A stretch of 64,000 bases of DNA, from contig NZ_CP025815.1 in assembly GCF_003352045.1 (NCBI RefSeq), positions 3,596,001 through 3,660,000 of the forward strand. Direction: 5' to 3'. The translations under genes were made by a program, and so were the position numbers. Source of the stretch: Sulfitobacter sp. JL08 (lineage in GTDB: Bacteria; Pseudomonadota; Alphaproteobacteria; Rhodobacterales; Rhodobacteraceae). Within the stretch, counting starts at the first letter, position 1. Each line of letters begins with the position of its first letter. The notes beneath the pieces were generated by a model. The model did no database searches, was not told where the DNA came from, and was given only the letters and a program-made list of their open reading frames with translations. Of the stretch, positions 18,799-27,951 are shown one piece after another.

Positions 18799-19673
18799 GC
18801 GAGGAACTGATGCACCTCACGCGACTGGCTTTCAAGGTTTTTGCGCATCTTCGCAAATGCCGCCGCCTCAAGCTGACGCACACGTTCTTTGGACAAGCCC
18901 AGTTCATTTCCAAGGCTTTCAAGCGTCCGCGCATCATCGCGCAATTTACGCTCGCGCACGATAAAGCGTTCGCGTTCATTCAGGGCATTCATTGCAGCCA
19001 GCAGCCATTCGCGCAGCTTGTCGGTGTCATGATTGTGCTCGACCACTTCGGCGGCCTGCGCGCTGTCATCTTCAAGCGCGTCGATCCACTCGCGCCCCTC
19101 GTCTTCGGTTGATTGCGTCGCATTCAGCGAAAAATCAGAACCTGACAGACGGCCCTCCATCATTTCAACATCATGCAGGGGCACACCGATCTCTGTAGAA
19201 ATCATCTGGCGCAACTGGTGCCGATCCAGTTCCTGTCCTGCCGCCGCCGCTTCGCGTTCAAGTCGGGCCTGCACCCGGCGCAGATTGAAAAACAGCGATT
19301 TCTGGCTTGAGGTCGATCCCGTGCGCACCATCGACCAGTTGCGCATCACGTGATCCTGAATGCTGGCCTTGATCCACCACACCGCGTAGGTCGAAAACCG
19401 CACACCCCGGTCAGGATCAAACTTGTCCGCGGCCTTCATCAAACCCAGACCTGCCTCCTGGATCAGATCGTTCATGGGCGCGCCATAGCGTTTGAATTTG
19501 GACGCCATGGAAATGGCCAGACGCATGTAGGCCGTTATCAGACGGTGCAGCGCGGCTTCGTCGCGCTGGTCGCGCCATGCGTATGCCAGCTGCAGTTCTG
19601 TTTCCGCGTCCAGCAGTTCGGCCTTCATGGCCTTCCGCGACATTGACATATCCCGTGCAGTATCAAGTGCCAT
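18795..19673 (-). CDS. rpoH: RNA polymerase sigma-32 factor (RpoH, probably the RpoHII type)
   Basis: RpoH directs transcription of heat-shock and, for the RpoHII type in Rhodobacteraceae, photo-oxidative-stress genes. The 292-residue protein shows region 2 (LITAYMRLAISMASKFKR, then GVRFSTYAVWWIKASIQ), the RpoH box QKSLFFNLRR that is diagnostic for sigma-32, and region 4 with the helix-turn-helix (LESLGNELGLSKERVRQLE). Assignment to the RpoHII branch comes from overall resemblance and is inference. It is divergent from cobP across a 97-base gap and is followed by the chaN-like gene with an ATGA overlap. Confidence 0.93.
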   Translation of the reverse strand: MALDTARDMSMSRKAMKAELLDAETELQLAYAWRDQRDEAALHRLITAYMRLAISMASKFKRYGAPMNDLIQEAGLGLMKAADKFDPDRGVRFSTYAVWWIKASIQDHVMRNWSMVRTGSTSSQKSLFFNLRRVQARLEREAAAAGQELDRHQLRQMISTEIGVPLHDVEMMEGRLSGSDFSLNATQSTEDEGREWIDALEDDSAQAAEVVEHNHDTDKLREWLLAAMNALNERERFIVRERKLRDDARTLESLGNELGLSKERVRQLEAAAFAKMRKNLESQSREVHQFLA

Positions 19674-19770
19674 GTCTCATCCCCCTGATGAATGGTGGCG
19701 CGATGCACGCGCCTTGTGTTGCGCTTTTAAACTTTGTACGCCGATGACACTTATCTGGATCAATTGTGAC

Positions 19771-20301
19771 ATGAACATTTCGTTACCAAAGCTGACTCTG
19801 GTGCTGGGCGGTGCCGCTGCCGGAAAATCAACCTACGCCGAAGCGCTGGTCAAAAAGGCGTCGGACTCAAAGATCTACATTGCGACGGCCCGCGTTCTGG
19901 ACGCCGAGATCAAGGCGAAAGTACAAAAACACAAGATCGCGCGCGGTTCAGGATGGACCACGATCGAAGAGCCGCTGGATTTGCCGGCGGCGCTGGCAAC
20001 CGTGTCAACCCGCGATGCCGTCCTGATCGATTGTGCAACAATGTGGTTGTCCAATCAGATGATGGCCGAAGAAAACCTGGCAGACGCACAGCATCTTTTT
20101 CTTAAGGCGCTTGTAGGCTGCCCTGCGCCGGTTGTGATCGTATCGAACGAAGTCGGACAGGGCATCGTGCCGGCCAATGCCATGGCACGACAGTTTCGCG
20201 AAGCGCAGGGGCATCTGAACGCATCGATTGCCGAAATCGCGGACACGGTGCTGTTTGTCATCGCTGGATTGCCGCAAGTGCTGAAAGGGTCGCTGCCATG
20301 A
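19771..20301 (+). CDS. cobP: Adenosylcobinamide kinase/adenosylcobinamide-phosphate guanylyltransferase
   Basis: CobP (CobU) phosphorylates adenosylcobinamide and then transfers GMP to it in late cobalamin synthesis. The 176-residue protein has the P-loop GGAAAGKS at residues 13-20, the second motif VLIDCATMWLSN, and the VSNEVGQGIVP block. I set the start at 19771 (MNISLPKLTL), since the open frame reaches back over the rpoH promoter region with no family sequence; ATG 19744 is an alternative. Its stop overlaps the next start (ATGA), coupling it with a histidine phosphatase that probably works in the same pathway. Confidence 0.94.
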   Translation: MNISLPKLTLVLGGAAAGKSTYAEALVKKASDSKIYIATARVLDAEIKAKVQKHKIARGSGWTTIEEPLDLPAALATVSTRDAVLIDCATMWLSNQMMAEENLADAQHLFLKALVGCPAPVVIVSNEVGQGIVPANAMARQFREAQGHLNASIAEIADTVLFVIAGLPQVLKGSLP

Positions 20302-20873
20302 CACGCCTGTTCATGGTGCGCCACGGCCCGACCCATGCCAAAACCTTTGTCGGATGGTCGGACCTGCCTGCGGATCTGTCAGATACCGCCGCTCTGGCCA
20401 GACTGGACGCTCATTTGCCACCGGACGGGGTTGTCATCTCTTCCGATTTGATCCGCGCATCGGCCACGGCAGATGCCATCCAGAACAAGCGAACCCGCCT
20501 GCCCCATGATCCGGATCTACGAGAGCTGAACTTCGGAGACTGGGAATTGAAAGCATTCACAGACATCGAAAACAACGATCCCGAGCGCGCCCGCGCGTAT
20601 TGGGACAATCCGGGCGAAGTGCGCCCCCCGAACGGCGAAAGCTGGAACGATGCGCGGAGTCGGGTGGATCGTGTCATTGATCGGCTGCTGGAAACACATT
20701 CAGGCCGCGACCTGATTGTTGTGGCGCATTTCGGTGTGATCCTGACACAAGTGCAGCGTGCCCTTAACATTGGCGGATACGAAACTTTTGGCCACCGCAT
20801 TGACAACTTGTCGGTCACCGAAATCGGGACACACCCACAGTGGGCCGCAATGCATATCAATCACATACCGTGA
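20298..20873 (+). CDS. Histidine phosphatase family protein, probable alpha-ribazole phosphatase (CobC-like)
   Basis: The 191-residue protein has the phosphohistidine motif R8-H9-G10 in FMVRHGPTH and a second catalytic His in VVAHFGV, the signature of the phosphoglycerate-mutase-like superfamily. Translational coupling to cobP makes alpha-ribazole-5'-phosphate phosphatase (CobC) the most likely role; this is contextual inference. The last codons (Asn-His-Ile-Pro-stop) coincide with a 16-base sequence repeated at 43929, so the gene appears to carry an integration site at its 3' end, as is common for islands that insert without destroying their target. Confidence 0.82.
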   Translation: MTRLFMVRHGPTHAKTFVGWSDLPADLSDTAALARLDAHLPPDGVVISSDLIRASATADAIQNKRTRLPHDPDLRELNFGDWELKAFTDIENNDPERARAYWDNPGEVRPPNGESWNDARSRVDRVIDRLLETHSGRDLIVVAHFGVILTQVQRALNIGGYETFGHRIDNLSVTEIGTHPQWAAMHINHIP

Positions 20874-20874
20874 T
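20859..20874 (+). repeat. Putative left attachment site (attL) of the island
   Basis: The 16-mer AATCACATACCGTGAT at the end of the CobC-like gene occurs again, without mismatch, at 43929-43944. It contains the inverted repeat ATCAC/GTGAT around a 5-base centre, as is typical of a tyrosine-recombinase core. Downstream, CCAAGG also recurs after a 2-base offset. Confidence 0.65.
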
Positions 20875-21310
20875 GCCCAAGGCTGCGTCAACGTCTGGGC
20901 GTCCGACGTAAAAACTAAGTGATAACAACACTTTAACAATCACCAGCGATCGGCTGCCGTCCTCGCTGGGCTGTACTGTTACACCCTGAAACGCAGCGGT
21001 ATCCTAGTTGCGTGGTGCCATAAAAGGTGCCGTTCTGTGTTGACGCGTACAACGGTGCCTCGAAGAGAAAAGCTGACATTGGTCGCGACCGCAGCGAATT
21101 TCGATGGTTCTATGACCGAGTTGCGGACTAAGCAGTCTGATGCTGGTGCAGCGAAACTCGCGGCCGCGCGTCCACCAAATCGCGAAACAAGTTGCGGCAC
21201 TGCAAAGCGTTTTCCCGAAAGCGGTCATTGATCAGTTCTTTGGGGCCAATGCCTGCGAGTAGGCTTTCTCTCCAGCAGGTTTCGGGTTTTAATGCTTCCG
21301 GGAGGGTAAG
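20875..21310. other. Non-coding left end of the island
   Basis: No gene is supported in these 436 bases. They hold a 19-base hairpin (ACGTC at 20891-20895 with GACGT at 20905-20909), a second hairpin (CCAGCGA at 20943-20949 with TCGCTGG at 20963-20969, no T-run), and a degenerate repeat at 21089-21122. A GGAGGG ribosome-binding site for the AraC gene lies at the right end. Confidence 0.6.
21089..21122 (-). repeat. Dispersed degenerate repeat, family 1, copy 1
   Basis: Read on the minus strand, these 34 bases match 33819-33852 at 30 of 34 positions; shared pieces are AACTCGGTCATAG, CATCGAA and TTCGCTGCGG. Neither copy lies in a supported gene. Confidence 0.6.
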
Positions 21311-22273
21311 ATGCCAAATCAGTCATTGAATAAAGCTAGTTGGCAAATGTTATCCGCGTCGAAGATCGAGGATCTGGCCGATGCCGTGCTCGGCGCTGGC
21401 CTATTGGCCGAACAGTTCGACCCAGGTCAATTTCATGCATCACTGGCTTTCCGTCGTTCCAAAGGGGTCACGACAACATCCGGCATGCTTATGGGCCGCA
21501 CGCTGCTTTCTGGGATACTGTCGAAAGACCAGCTCACTCTTGGGCTCGGTCTTCATATGCCCTCTGGATCCCGGCATTGGATGAAACCGGTCCAGACCGG
21601 CACGGTTGGGGTATTTCGACCGGGAGATTACCACGAAGCCTATTACCTTCCGGGCTCGCTCTATGTCGGCCTTACGATGTCTCTGGAAACGCTGGCCGCG
21701 GAGGCGGAGTGCGCCGAAGTCCATCTCGACCCGGTGTTGCTCGTAACCGGACATGCTGAAGAAGTCCTTCCAGGGCGATCCACAGTCGTCTTGCAGCGGG
21801 AGTTCTCGGCGCTACATCGAGGAGCGGCAGAGAAACTCGAAGGCGAAGGCTATTCTCCTGAAACGGCGACATTGCAAGCGTTGATCCGCCACCTAGGACG
21901 TGCACCGGTTCAACACAGTTGGAGCCGTAGTGGACATGGTGCCCTCTATATCGTGTCACGCGCGCGAGACTTCATCGAATCGAGCTTTGCCGAACGGATC
22001 GACATCGATGATATCGCCCGAGCGTCTGGATCATCGCGTCGTTCCTTGCATCGTGCCTTTGCTGATATCTTAAATGACACACCAATCCGTTACTTGAATC
22101 GCCGGCGTCTGCACAATGTCAGAAGGGTCTTGCTGGCGGACGGCGAATTGTCCGTGACGCACGCGGGAAGCCTGAGCGGCCTCAGCGAGTTGGGCAGATT
22201 GTCTGTTAATTACCGAGCACTGTTTGGCGAGTCGCCCTCCGACACAAGGCGGGGGATTTGGTCCGTTCGATAG
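21311..22273 (+). CDS. AraC family transcriptional regulator
   Basis: The 320-residue protein ends in an AraC/XylS DNA-binding domain with two helix-turn-helix units (about residues 225-320): IDIDDIARASGSSRRSLHRAF, then SVTHAGSLSGLSELGRLSVNY. The N-terminal half is the ligand-binding portion and has no clear assignment; the C-terminal domain resembles the EutR-like group. A GGAGGG site precedes the ATG. It is followed after 85 bases by two secreted DUF1254/DUF1214 genes on the same strand, the likely targets. It is the first gene of the island on the left. Confidence 0.88.
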   Translation: MPNQSLNKASWQMLSASKIEDLADAVLGAGLLAEQFDPGQFHASLAFRRSKGVTTTSGMLMGRTLLSGILSKDQLTLGLGLHMPSGSRHWMKPVQTGTVGVFRPGDYHEAYYLPGSLYVGLTMSLETLAAEAECAEVHLDPVLLVTGHAEEVLPGRSTVVLQREFSALHRGAAEKLEGEGYSPETATLQALIRHLGRAPVQHSWSRSGHGALYIVSRARDFIESSFAERIDIDDIARASGSSRRSLHRAFADILNDTPIRYLNRRRLHNVRRVLLADGELSVTHAGSLSGLSELGRLSVNYRALFGESPSDTRRGIWSVR

Positions 22274-22358
22274 CGCCCAGACGACGATTGGCACAATCTG
22301 CATAGATGTGCAGTTACTTTTGACTATCTCTTGTCAGGCGAACAAGGAGAAAAAGCAC

Positions 22359-23357
22359 ATGAAGAAAACAGCGCTTCTGTCCGGGACCTTTCTGCTCGGT
22401 GCGACAATGGCATTGGCGGAACCGGTCACGATGGAAAACTACGTCGTTGCCGAAACTGATTGGTATTTCAACAACCAACAGAACGCTGGGCCGGTCAATA
22501 CGTTCACGCACAACGGCCCGGTCAGCAAGGACGCGCAGGATGTGATCCGTTCGAACCGGGATGTCATGTACTCGCTCGCCGTTGTCGACATTTCGGCCGG
22601 TGCTACGCTGACAGTACCGCCGCGTGATGACTTTCAAATTATTCACGTGATGGATGAAAACCATCTGTCTCATTTCGTGATCAAGGCCGGTGAAAGTCGT
22701 ACTATCACCCCCGAAGACGTCACTGGCGGTACGCATGTGTATCTTTTGGCACGGACAAAAATCACCGACGATCTTGAGGAATCCCTCGCGGCACAAAGTG
22801 CTATGACAATTGAGGCCAACTCGGCCGTGCCATATCCTGCAAAAGGCTTCCACAGCGAAGACGTTGAAGCGTTTCGCAACAAGCTCGTTCAGGAGTTTGC
22901 CGAGGGCAAAGCTAAAATAATCGAACACGAGTCTTTTGGCGCAACGATGGATGACGTCGATCCGACAAGCTACATATACGCCGCTGCGGTTGGGTGGGGT
23001 GGCTTACCTGCTAGTACTGCACAATACCTCTCGGCGGTTGCGGGCCAGGGAGACGCTTCATGCCAACGCTACACCTTGCCGAAACCCAATCTAGATTGGG
23101 AAAGCGGTGGGTTCTTTTCGTTGACGACTTACGACACCGCAGGCTGGATTGTTGAGGATGATTTCTACATCGGTCATGAGAACATGCAGGACGACGGCGA
23201 AACCTATTCAATCTATCTAAACTGTCCGGATCAACCCAACAGTCTGACGGTTCCGGAAGGATGGACTGGGATTGTTCGGATGTACCTGCCAGTCGATGTG
23301 CAGGAAAATATCGACTACATTGAGTCGGTTCGCGGCATTGCGCCTGAAAAACAGTGA
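22359..23357 (+). CDS. Secreted DUF1254/DUF1214 domain protein (short form)
   Basis: The 332-residue product has a signal peptide (MKKTALLSGTFLLGATMALA) followed by a short DUF1254 segment (NRDVMYSLAVVDISAGATL at about 66-84) and a C-terminal DUF1214-like part (GGFFSLTTYDTAGWIVEDDF). The start at 22359 has an AAGGAG site 10 bases upstream; the longer open frame from 22224 overlaps the AraC gene and lacks family sequence. These domains are common in marine and soil bacteria and are of unproven function, often described as exported or envelope proteins. It is paired with a longer paralogue 30 bases downstream. Confidence 0.82.
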   Translation: MKKTALLSGTFLLGATMALAEPVTMENYVVAETDWYFNNQQNAGPVNTFTHNGPVSKDAQDVIRSNRDVMYSLAVVDISAGATLTVPPRDDFQIIHVMDENHLSHFVIKAGESRTITPEDVTGGTHVYLLARTKITDDLEESLAAQSAMTIEANSAVPYPAKGFHSEDVEAFRNKLVQEFAEGKAKIIEHESFGATMDDVDPTSYIYAAAVGWGGLPASTAQYLSAVAGQGDASCQRYTLPKPNLDWESGGFFSLTTYDTAGWIVEDDFYIGHENMQDDGETYSIYLNCPDQPNSLTVPEGWTGIVRMYLPVDVQENIDYIESVRGIAPEKQ

Positions 23358-23387
23358 ACGGCCAAGACGTAAGAAAGAGAGATATTC

Positions 23388-24932
23388 GTGGCTTTCAATA
23401 AACGTGAAATAACAGATTCCAGGAAGCCGAAGCTGCCCAAACACAGCTTGGCAAAAGCGTCTTTGGTGAATGCTGAGCGCCCTCTAAGTTCGACGCGCAT
23501 GCGGCTACACCCACGAAGTTGGGCGACTTTGATCACCTTTTTTGCTGTGTCAGCGTTTTCAACATTTTCAGTCGAGGCCAAAGACTTCTCGGCCAGTCTG
23601 ACGACGCAGGAAAAGATGACGCACCGCCGAGCCATAGAAACCGCTGTTTGGGCGATGCCACTGACCAATGCACTTGCGATGCGCGACGGGTTCGCAGATG
23701 TCGGATGCAACTACAACGACGTGTGCTATTTCTCAAAAATCCAAAACTACAAAGCCGCTGTTACCACGCCAAATAACACCACACCCTATGTAATGGCTTT
23801 CTGGAACATCAGCGACGGGCCGGTCATGATCGAGGTGCCACCAACCGAAGGCGACTTGGGTTTGTGGGGCACGCTTATGGATATCTGGCAGAGACCACTG
23901 GCAGATGTAGGTGCGAAAGGCCGAGACAAGGGCGCGGGAGCAAGATACCTGATCGTTCCTGAAAACTACGAAGGTGACACCTACAACGCGGATTATGTTC
24001 TGCCGCAAACCACTTTGAACGGTTATACTCTGTTGCGCCCGATTATTCCCGACGCATCAGCGGGATCCCTCGCCGCTGCGGAAGAGTTCACCAGAAAACT
24101 TAAAGTCTACGACCCTGCAAATCCGGTTGAGACGCAGTACATCGACTTGCAAGATATTAATATTTCTGGCGTCGTTCAATTTGACGCTTCTCTGTTCCTC
24201 TCGATTAACAATTTTGTCCAGAATGAAAACCTTGAAGAACGAGATGCGGTTGCGTTGGGCATGCTCAGACGGCTGGGAATAGAAAAAGGACAAGATTTCA
24301 CACCGTCTGATCGCGAGATAAAGATACTTGACGATGCAGCAAACGAGGCGTTGATCTTCCTGCAAGAAACCTATTTCGACAATTATTCACGAAAACAAGA
24401 AATGGGAAATGGCTGGACTGTTCTTACTCCGGCTTCGTCTTATGAGACTGGTTTTGAATGGCTTATGTCGTCTGGTGCATTAGCTTTGGATGATCGGGGC
24501 AGTTCGTTCTTTGCCTTTTACACTTCAGCCGAAGAATTCAATCTCACCAATCCTCCTACGATGTATTTGCTTACCAGTCGTGACGCCGACGGCGAGCGCT
24601 TGGATGGCGGGACAACTTACAGTCTGACCGTACCGCCAAACGTGCCGGTTGATCAGTTTTGGTCAGTGCTCGTTTATGACTTCGAAGACGCCACATTCCT
24701 TGATGGTCTGGACAAATATGGTGTGGCATCGACTGAAAACCTGATCGCCAACAAAGACGGCAGTGTTGAAGTCGTGTTCGGAGCAACGCGTCCGGAAGAA
24801 GTACCTGCCTCTAACTATGTTCCGACTGTCGAGGGCAAAGGATGGTTCCCTTACTTCCGGTTTTACGGACCGGGCGAAGCATTGTTCAAGGGGGAGTTTA
24901 AGTTGCCCGAAATTACGAAGTATAAGGATTGA
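23388..24932 (+). CDS. Exported DUF1254 and DUF1214 domain protein (long form)
   Basis: The 514-residue protein has both domains at full length: DUF1254 in the N-terminal third (NALAMRDGFADVGCNYNDV, YKAAVTTPNNTTPY) and DUF1214 near the C-terminus (YSLTVPPNVPVDQFWSVLVYD). A membrane-spanning signal sequence occupies about residues 46-62, after a long basic leader. The start is GTG 23388 with AGAGAG upstream; ATG 23499 would give a normal-length signal peptide but has no ribosome-binding site, so the true start is uncertain. It forms a likely operon with the short paralogue under the AraC regulator. Function unknown. Confidence 0.82.
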   Translation: MAFNKREITDSRKPKLPKHSLAKASLVNAERPLSSTRMRLHPRSWATLITFFAVSAFSTFSVEAKDFSASLTTQEKMTHRRAIETAVWAMPLTNALAMRDGFADVGCNYNDVCYFSKIQNYKAAVTTPNNTTPYVMAFWNISDGPVMIEVPPTEGDLGLWGTLMDIWQRPLADVGAKGRDKGAGARYLIVPENYEGDTYNADYVLPQTTLNGYTLLRPIIPDASAGSLAAAEEFTRKLKVYDPANPVETQYIDLQDINISGVVQFDASLFLSINNFVQNENLEERDAVALGMLRRLGIEKGQDFTPSDREIKILDDAANEALIFLQETYFDNYSRKQEMGNGWTVLTPASSYETGFEWLMSSGALALDDRGSSFFAFYTSAEEFNLTNPPTMYLLTSRDADGERLDGGTTYSLTVPPNVPVDQFWSVLVYDFEDATFLDGLDKYGVASTENLIANKDGSVEVVFGATRPEEVPASNYVPTVEGKGWFPYFRFYGPGEALFKGEFKLPEITKYKD

Positions 24933-24977
24933 AGGCCGCGTCTATTCGGCGCTGGCGCTGAATGAAGCACCAAGGTG

Positions 24978-25793
24978 GGTGCTGCCAGACTAATTCGAAC
25001 AAGTCTCAGAATGGACAGTGAGCCTGTCCCTTATGACGCGCCGAGACCGCGCCACTCGGCAAGAGCAGCGGCGCGGTTCAGCTTGAAATTGGGTCGGCTT
25101 GAAAGGCTGCGTTCCTGATTAAAGTGATTGTAGACCGAGGCGTGGACGGAGGCGAATTTCTGCAAACTTCGCATGCGCCGGAAGCGGAGCATCGCCCGTT
25201 CTCGTCGTCGAAACGGCAGGTGCGAATTCTCCGCTCGGTTGTTCATCCACCGACCCATTTCCTGCCTGTCTGCGGCGCCGATCTCCTTCAGCGCGGCGCC
25301 ATAGGACCGCAGCAGATCCGTGACGAACACCTCCAGGCAACCATGCTTGCGCACTGCTTTCTTTAAGAATTTCAACGCGGCCTTTTTATCGCGCGTCTTC
25401 GTCACGAAGTTTTCCAAGACTTCACCTTCATGATCGACGGCCCGCCAAAGGTAGTGTCTCTCGCCGTTGATCTTCACGAACATCTCGTCAAGATGCCAGC
25501 GCCACTTGCTCGATTTCATGCTAACAATGCGCCGTATCCGGATTTCCGCGGCAAACATCGGGCCGAACCGATGCCACCAGTATCTGACAGCCTCATGGCT
25601 GACATCGATGCCGCGTTCGTGCAACAGATCCTCGACATTTCGAATGTGAAAGCGGGAACCGGACGTATATCATCACCGGCAAGCGGATAATCTCACGGCT
25701 CGTTTTGAAGTAGCGAAATGGATCAAGAATGGTCATCCGGCGAGGCTACGGAACCGCCCTGCCCGCCTCAAGCCGGTTTTCTCTGACAGTGCC
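24978..25793 (-). mobile_element. IS6-like insertion sequence, copy A (defective)
   Basis: The element is about 816 bases. Its transposase-5' end is marked by GGCACTGTCAGAG (read on minus, 25781-25793) and the other end by GGTGCTGCCAGA (24978-24989), imperfect inverted repeats with 9 of 12 matches. Size and transposase fit the IS6/IS26 family. No 8-base target duplication is visible. Confidence 0.8.
25031..25736 (-). pseudogene. IS6 family transposase, frameshifted
   Basis: IS6 transposases are DDE enzymes of about 234 residues. The original ATG is at 25736 (MTILDPFRYFKTSREIIR); the frame then runs through YVRFPLS and breaks near 25640, where one extra base turns the expected S-L-R-N-V-E reading into S-H-S-K. 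The remaining 197-residue frame from 25624 continues with HERGIDVSHEAVRYWW and the DDE region (WHLDEMF, VTDLLRSYG, NRAENSHLPFRRRERAM). The total of 706 bases equals 234 codons plus stop plus one base, which supports a single insertion. The element should not transpose by itself unless the frameshift is suppressed. Confidence 0.85.
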
Positions 25794-25853
25794 GTCTGGC
25801 ATGTTGCCTAATCAATTGCTATGCTTGATAGGCTTTGAGAAAGTCACAGACAT

Positions 25854-27284
25854 ATGGCCACACTTCTTCTTCTTTTTCATGCCCTTCTCGTTCTGAGCTT
25901 CACACTCCGCATTCTACTGCGGGATGATCTGTCGCCCTCCGCGCGATTGGCCTGGTTCATCGTGCTGAACGTGCTGCCCTACGTCGGGAGTGTTGTCTAT
26001 TTCCTGTTCGGCGAGATTGACCTCGGGCACCGAGCCGACAAACGTCACAAAGAGGTCTTCGATGAAATCAGGGCAGCAGCCGTGCAGCATTTTGGAGAAA
26101 AGAATGGCATAAATCTGATCAATCCAGTCTACCAGCCAGGCTTCCGTTATGCGTCTTCAATCAACGGATTTCACGCCGTCGCGGGCAACCAAGCCACGCT
26201 AATGGCTGATGCGTCAGAGACGAACAAACACCTGATCGCGGACATCGACGCAGCCACTGATCATGTGCATGTTCTGTATTACATCTGGTTAACGGACACG
26301 ACCGGGAAAGACGTGTGCAAGGCGCTAATCCGTGCCGCCGAGCGGGGTGTGATCTGTCGCGCGATGGCTGATGGGCTGGGCTCGCGAGCACTACTCAAAT
26401 CGCCACTTTGGCGCGAGATGGAAGAGGCCGGAGTGAAGCTTGCAGTGGCCATGCCACTCGATAATCCAATCCGCACAGTGCTGACAAGCAGGGTTGATCT
26501 GCGCAACCATCGCAAGATCACGGTGATTGACGGGCGCATCACCTATTGCGGCAGCCGCAATGCCGCCGATCCGGAATTCCTTGTGAAAGCCAAATACGCG
26601 CCATGGGTAGATATAATGCTGCGTTTCGAAGGCCCTGTAGTCACCCAGAACCAACTGCTGTTTCTAAGCGATTGGATGCAGGCGACCGGAGAAGCTTTTG
26701 AGAGCTTCCATGTTGAACACGTCCCCACAACTGAAGGGTTCCCTGCACAGGTCATGGGGGACGGCCCAACTGAACGCCGCGCGGCAACGCCTCAGTTGTT
26801 CGCAACACTGATTTCAACCGCACAATCCCAACTTACGCTGTCGACGCCATACTTCGTACCCGACGCCACAGTCCTTGAGGCCCTCTGCGCCGCCGCGCAT
26901 CGCGGCGTGAACATCACTCTGATCTTCCCAAAAATGAATGACAGCTGGATCGTTGCCGCTGCGAGTCGAAGCTACTACCGCAAGCTTTTGTCGGCCGGGT
27001 GCGATATCCACGAATTCAAGGGCGGCCTCCTTCACGCCAAAACCCTGACCATTGATGGTCTTGTCACACTTGTCGGCTCGTCAAATCTCGATTTGCGCAG
27101 CTTTGATCTCAACTACGAAAACAATGTTCTATTGCAGGATGTCGAGATCACCAGGCAGGTCTGTGACCGTCAGCAAGCCTATATTGAAAAGAGCGACCCC
27201 GTGATGCTAACGCACGTGCTTGGCTGGCCCTATCACCGGCGCATCTGGAACAATACTATCGCCACAATCGGACCAGTATTGTAG
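25854..27284 (+). CDS. cls: Cardiolipin synthase (phospholipase D family)
   Basis: Cls condenses phosphatidylglycerol into cardiolipin at the inner membrane. The 476-residue protein has two N-terminal membrane helices (about 1-18 and 32-50) and two HKD catalytic motifs: H219-x-K221-x4-D226 (NHRKITVIDG) and H394-x-K396-x4-D401 (LHAKTLTIDG). Length and architecture match ClsA-type enzymes and both active sites are intact. The gene lies between two inverted IS6-like copies whose transposase 5' ends face it, so it may have moved as a unit or been trapped between them. A second phospholipase D gene lies 2 kb away. Confidence 0.92.
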   Translation: MATLLLLFHALLVLSFTLRILLRDDLSPSARLAWFIVLNVLPYVGSVVYFLFGEIDLGHRADKRHKEVFDEIRAAAVQHFGEKNGINLINPVYQPGFRYASSINGFHAVAGNQATLMADASETNKHLIADIDAATDHVHVLYYIWLTDTTGKDVCKALIRAAERGVICRAMADGLGSRALLKSPLWREMEEAGVKLAVAMPLDNPIRTVLTSRVDLRNHRKITVIDGRITYCGSRNAADPEFLVKAKYAPWVDIMLRFEGPVVTQNQLLFLSDWMQATGEAFESFHVEHVPTTEGFPAQVMGDGPTERRAATPQLFATLISTAQSQLTLSTPYFVPDATVLEALCAAAHRGVNITLIFPKMNDSWIVAAASRSYYRKLLSAGCDIHEFKGGLLHAKTLTIDGLVTLVGSSNLDLRSFDLNYENNVLLQDVEITRQVCDRQQAYIEKSDPVMLTHVLGWPYHRRIWNNTIATIGPVL

Positions 27285-27357
27285 AATGGGCCGTCCTTGT
27301 CGCCTTTCGATGCAACACATTTTCTGCAGTTTTTTTGTGGTTGCGTTTGAGTTAAAC

Positions 27358-27836
27358 GGCACTGTCAGAGCAAAATCGCTTGTGACGGGCAGGGTGGTTT
27401 CGTAGCCTCATCGGATGACCAATCTTGATCCGTTTCGCTATTTCAAAACGAGCCGTGAGATTATCTGCCTGGCAGTGATGCTGTGATTGTCACGGACGGG
27501 CTGGCATCGCACGGCGTTGCGCTCAAAGAGATTGGCGTCGCAGACAAGCAGGAGACCGGTCGCAGGCTGAATAACCGAGTGAAGAATTCGCATCTGCCGT
27601 TTCGACGACGAGAGCGAGCCATGCTTCGCTTCCGGCGTATGCGAAGTTTGCAGAAATTCGCCGCCGTTCACGCTTCCGTCTACAATCACATTAATCAGGA
27701 ACGCAGCCTTTCAGGCCGACCCGATTTCAAGCTGAACCGCGCCGTTGCTCTGGCCGAGTGGCGCGGTCTTAGCGCGTCGTAAGGGGCAGCTTCACCGTCC
27801 ATTCGGAGACCAGTTCGAATTGATCTGACAGCACTC
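27358..27836 (+). mobile_element. IS6-like insertion sequence, copy B (internally deleted)
   Basis: The same ends as copy A are present: GGCACTGTCAGAG at 27358-27370 and TCTGACAGCACT at 27825-27836. The 479-base element is in inverted orientation relative to copy A and lacks about 340 bases from the middle of the transposase gene. Confidence 0.8.
27415..27782 (+). pseudogene. IS6 family transposase, internal deletion
   Basis: The N-terminus is intact (ATG 27415: MTNLDPFRYFKTSREII) for about 23 codons, then the sequence jumps to the C-terminal third (VTDGLASHGVALKEIG, RRRERAMLRFRRMRSLQ) in another frame, ending at 27782 with the same AEWRGL tail as copy A. Roughly 337 bases are missing, including the first catalytic Asp region. 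The gene cannot make a working transposase. Confidence 0.85.
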
Positions 27837-27951
27837 TTCGCAGTACCGATACAACACACATTTCGAATTAATATGAAGCCGGGGACGTAAAAAGTTGCCA
27901 TCACCGCGCGCGTTGTGCCTCATCGAAGAAATATAATGGGAGGATGCCAAA

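Noticed and set aside
24970-25801. 8-base target duplication around IS6-like copy A
   Set aside because: CCAAGGTG on one side and GTCTGGCA on the other do not match; either the ends are eroded or rearrangement removed it.
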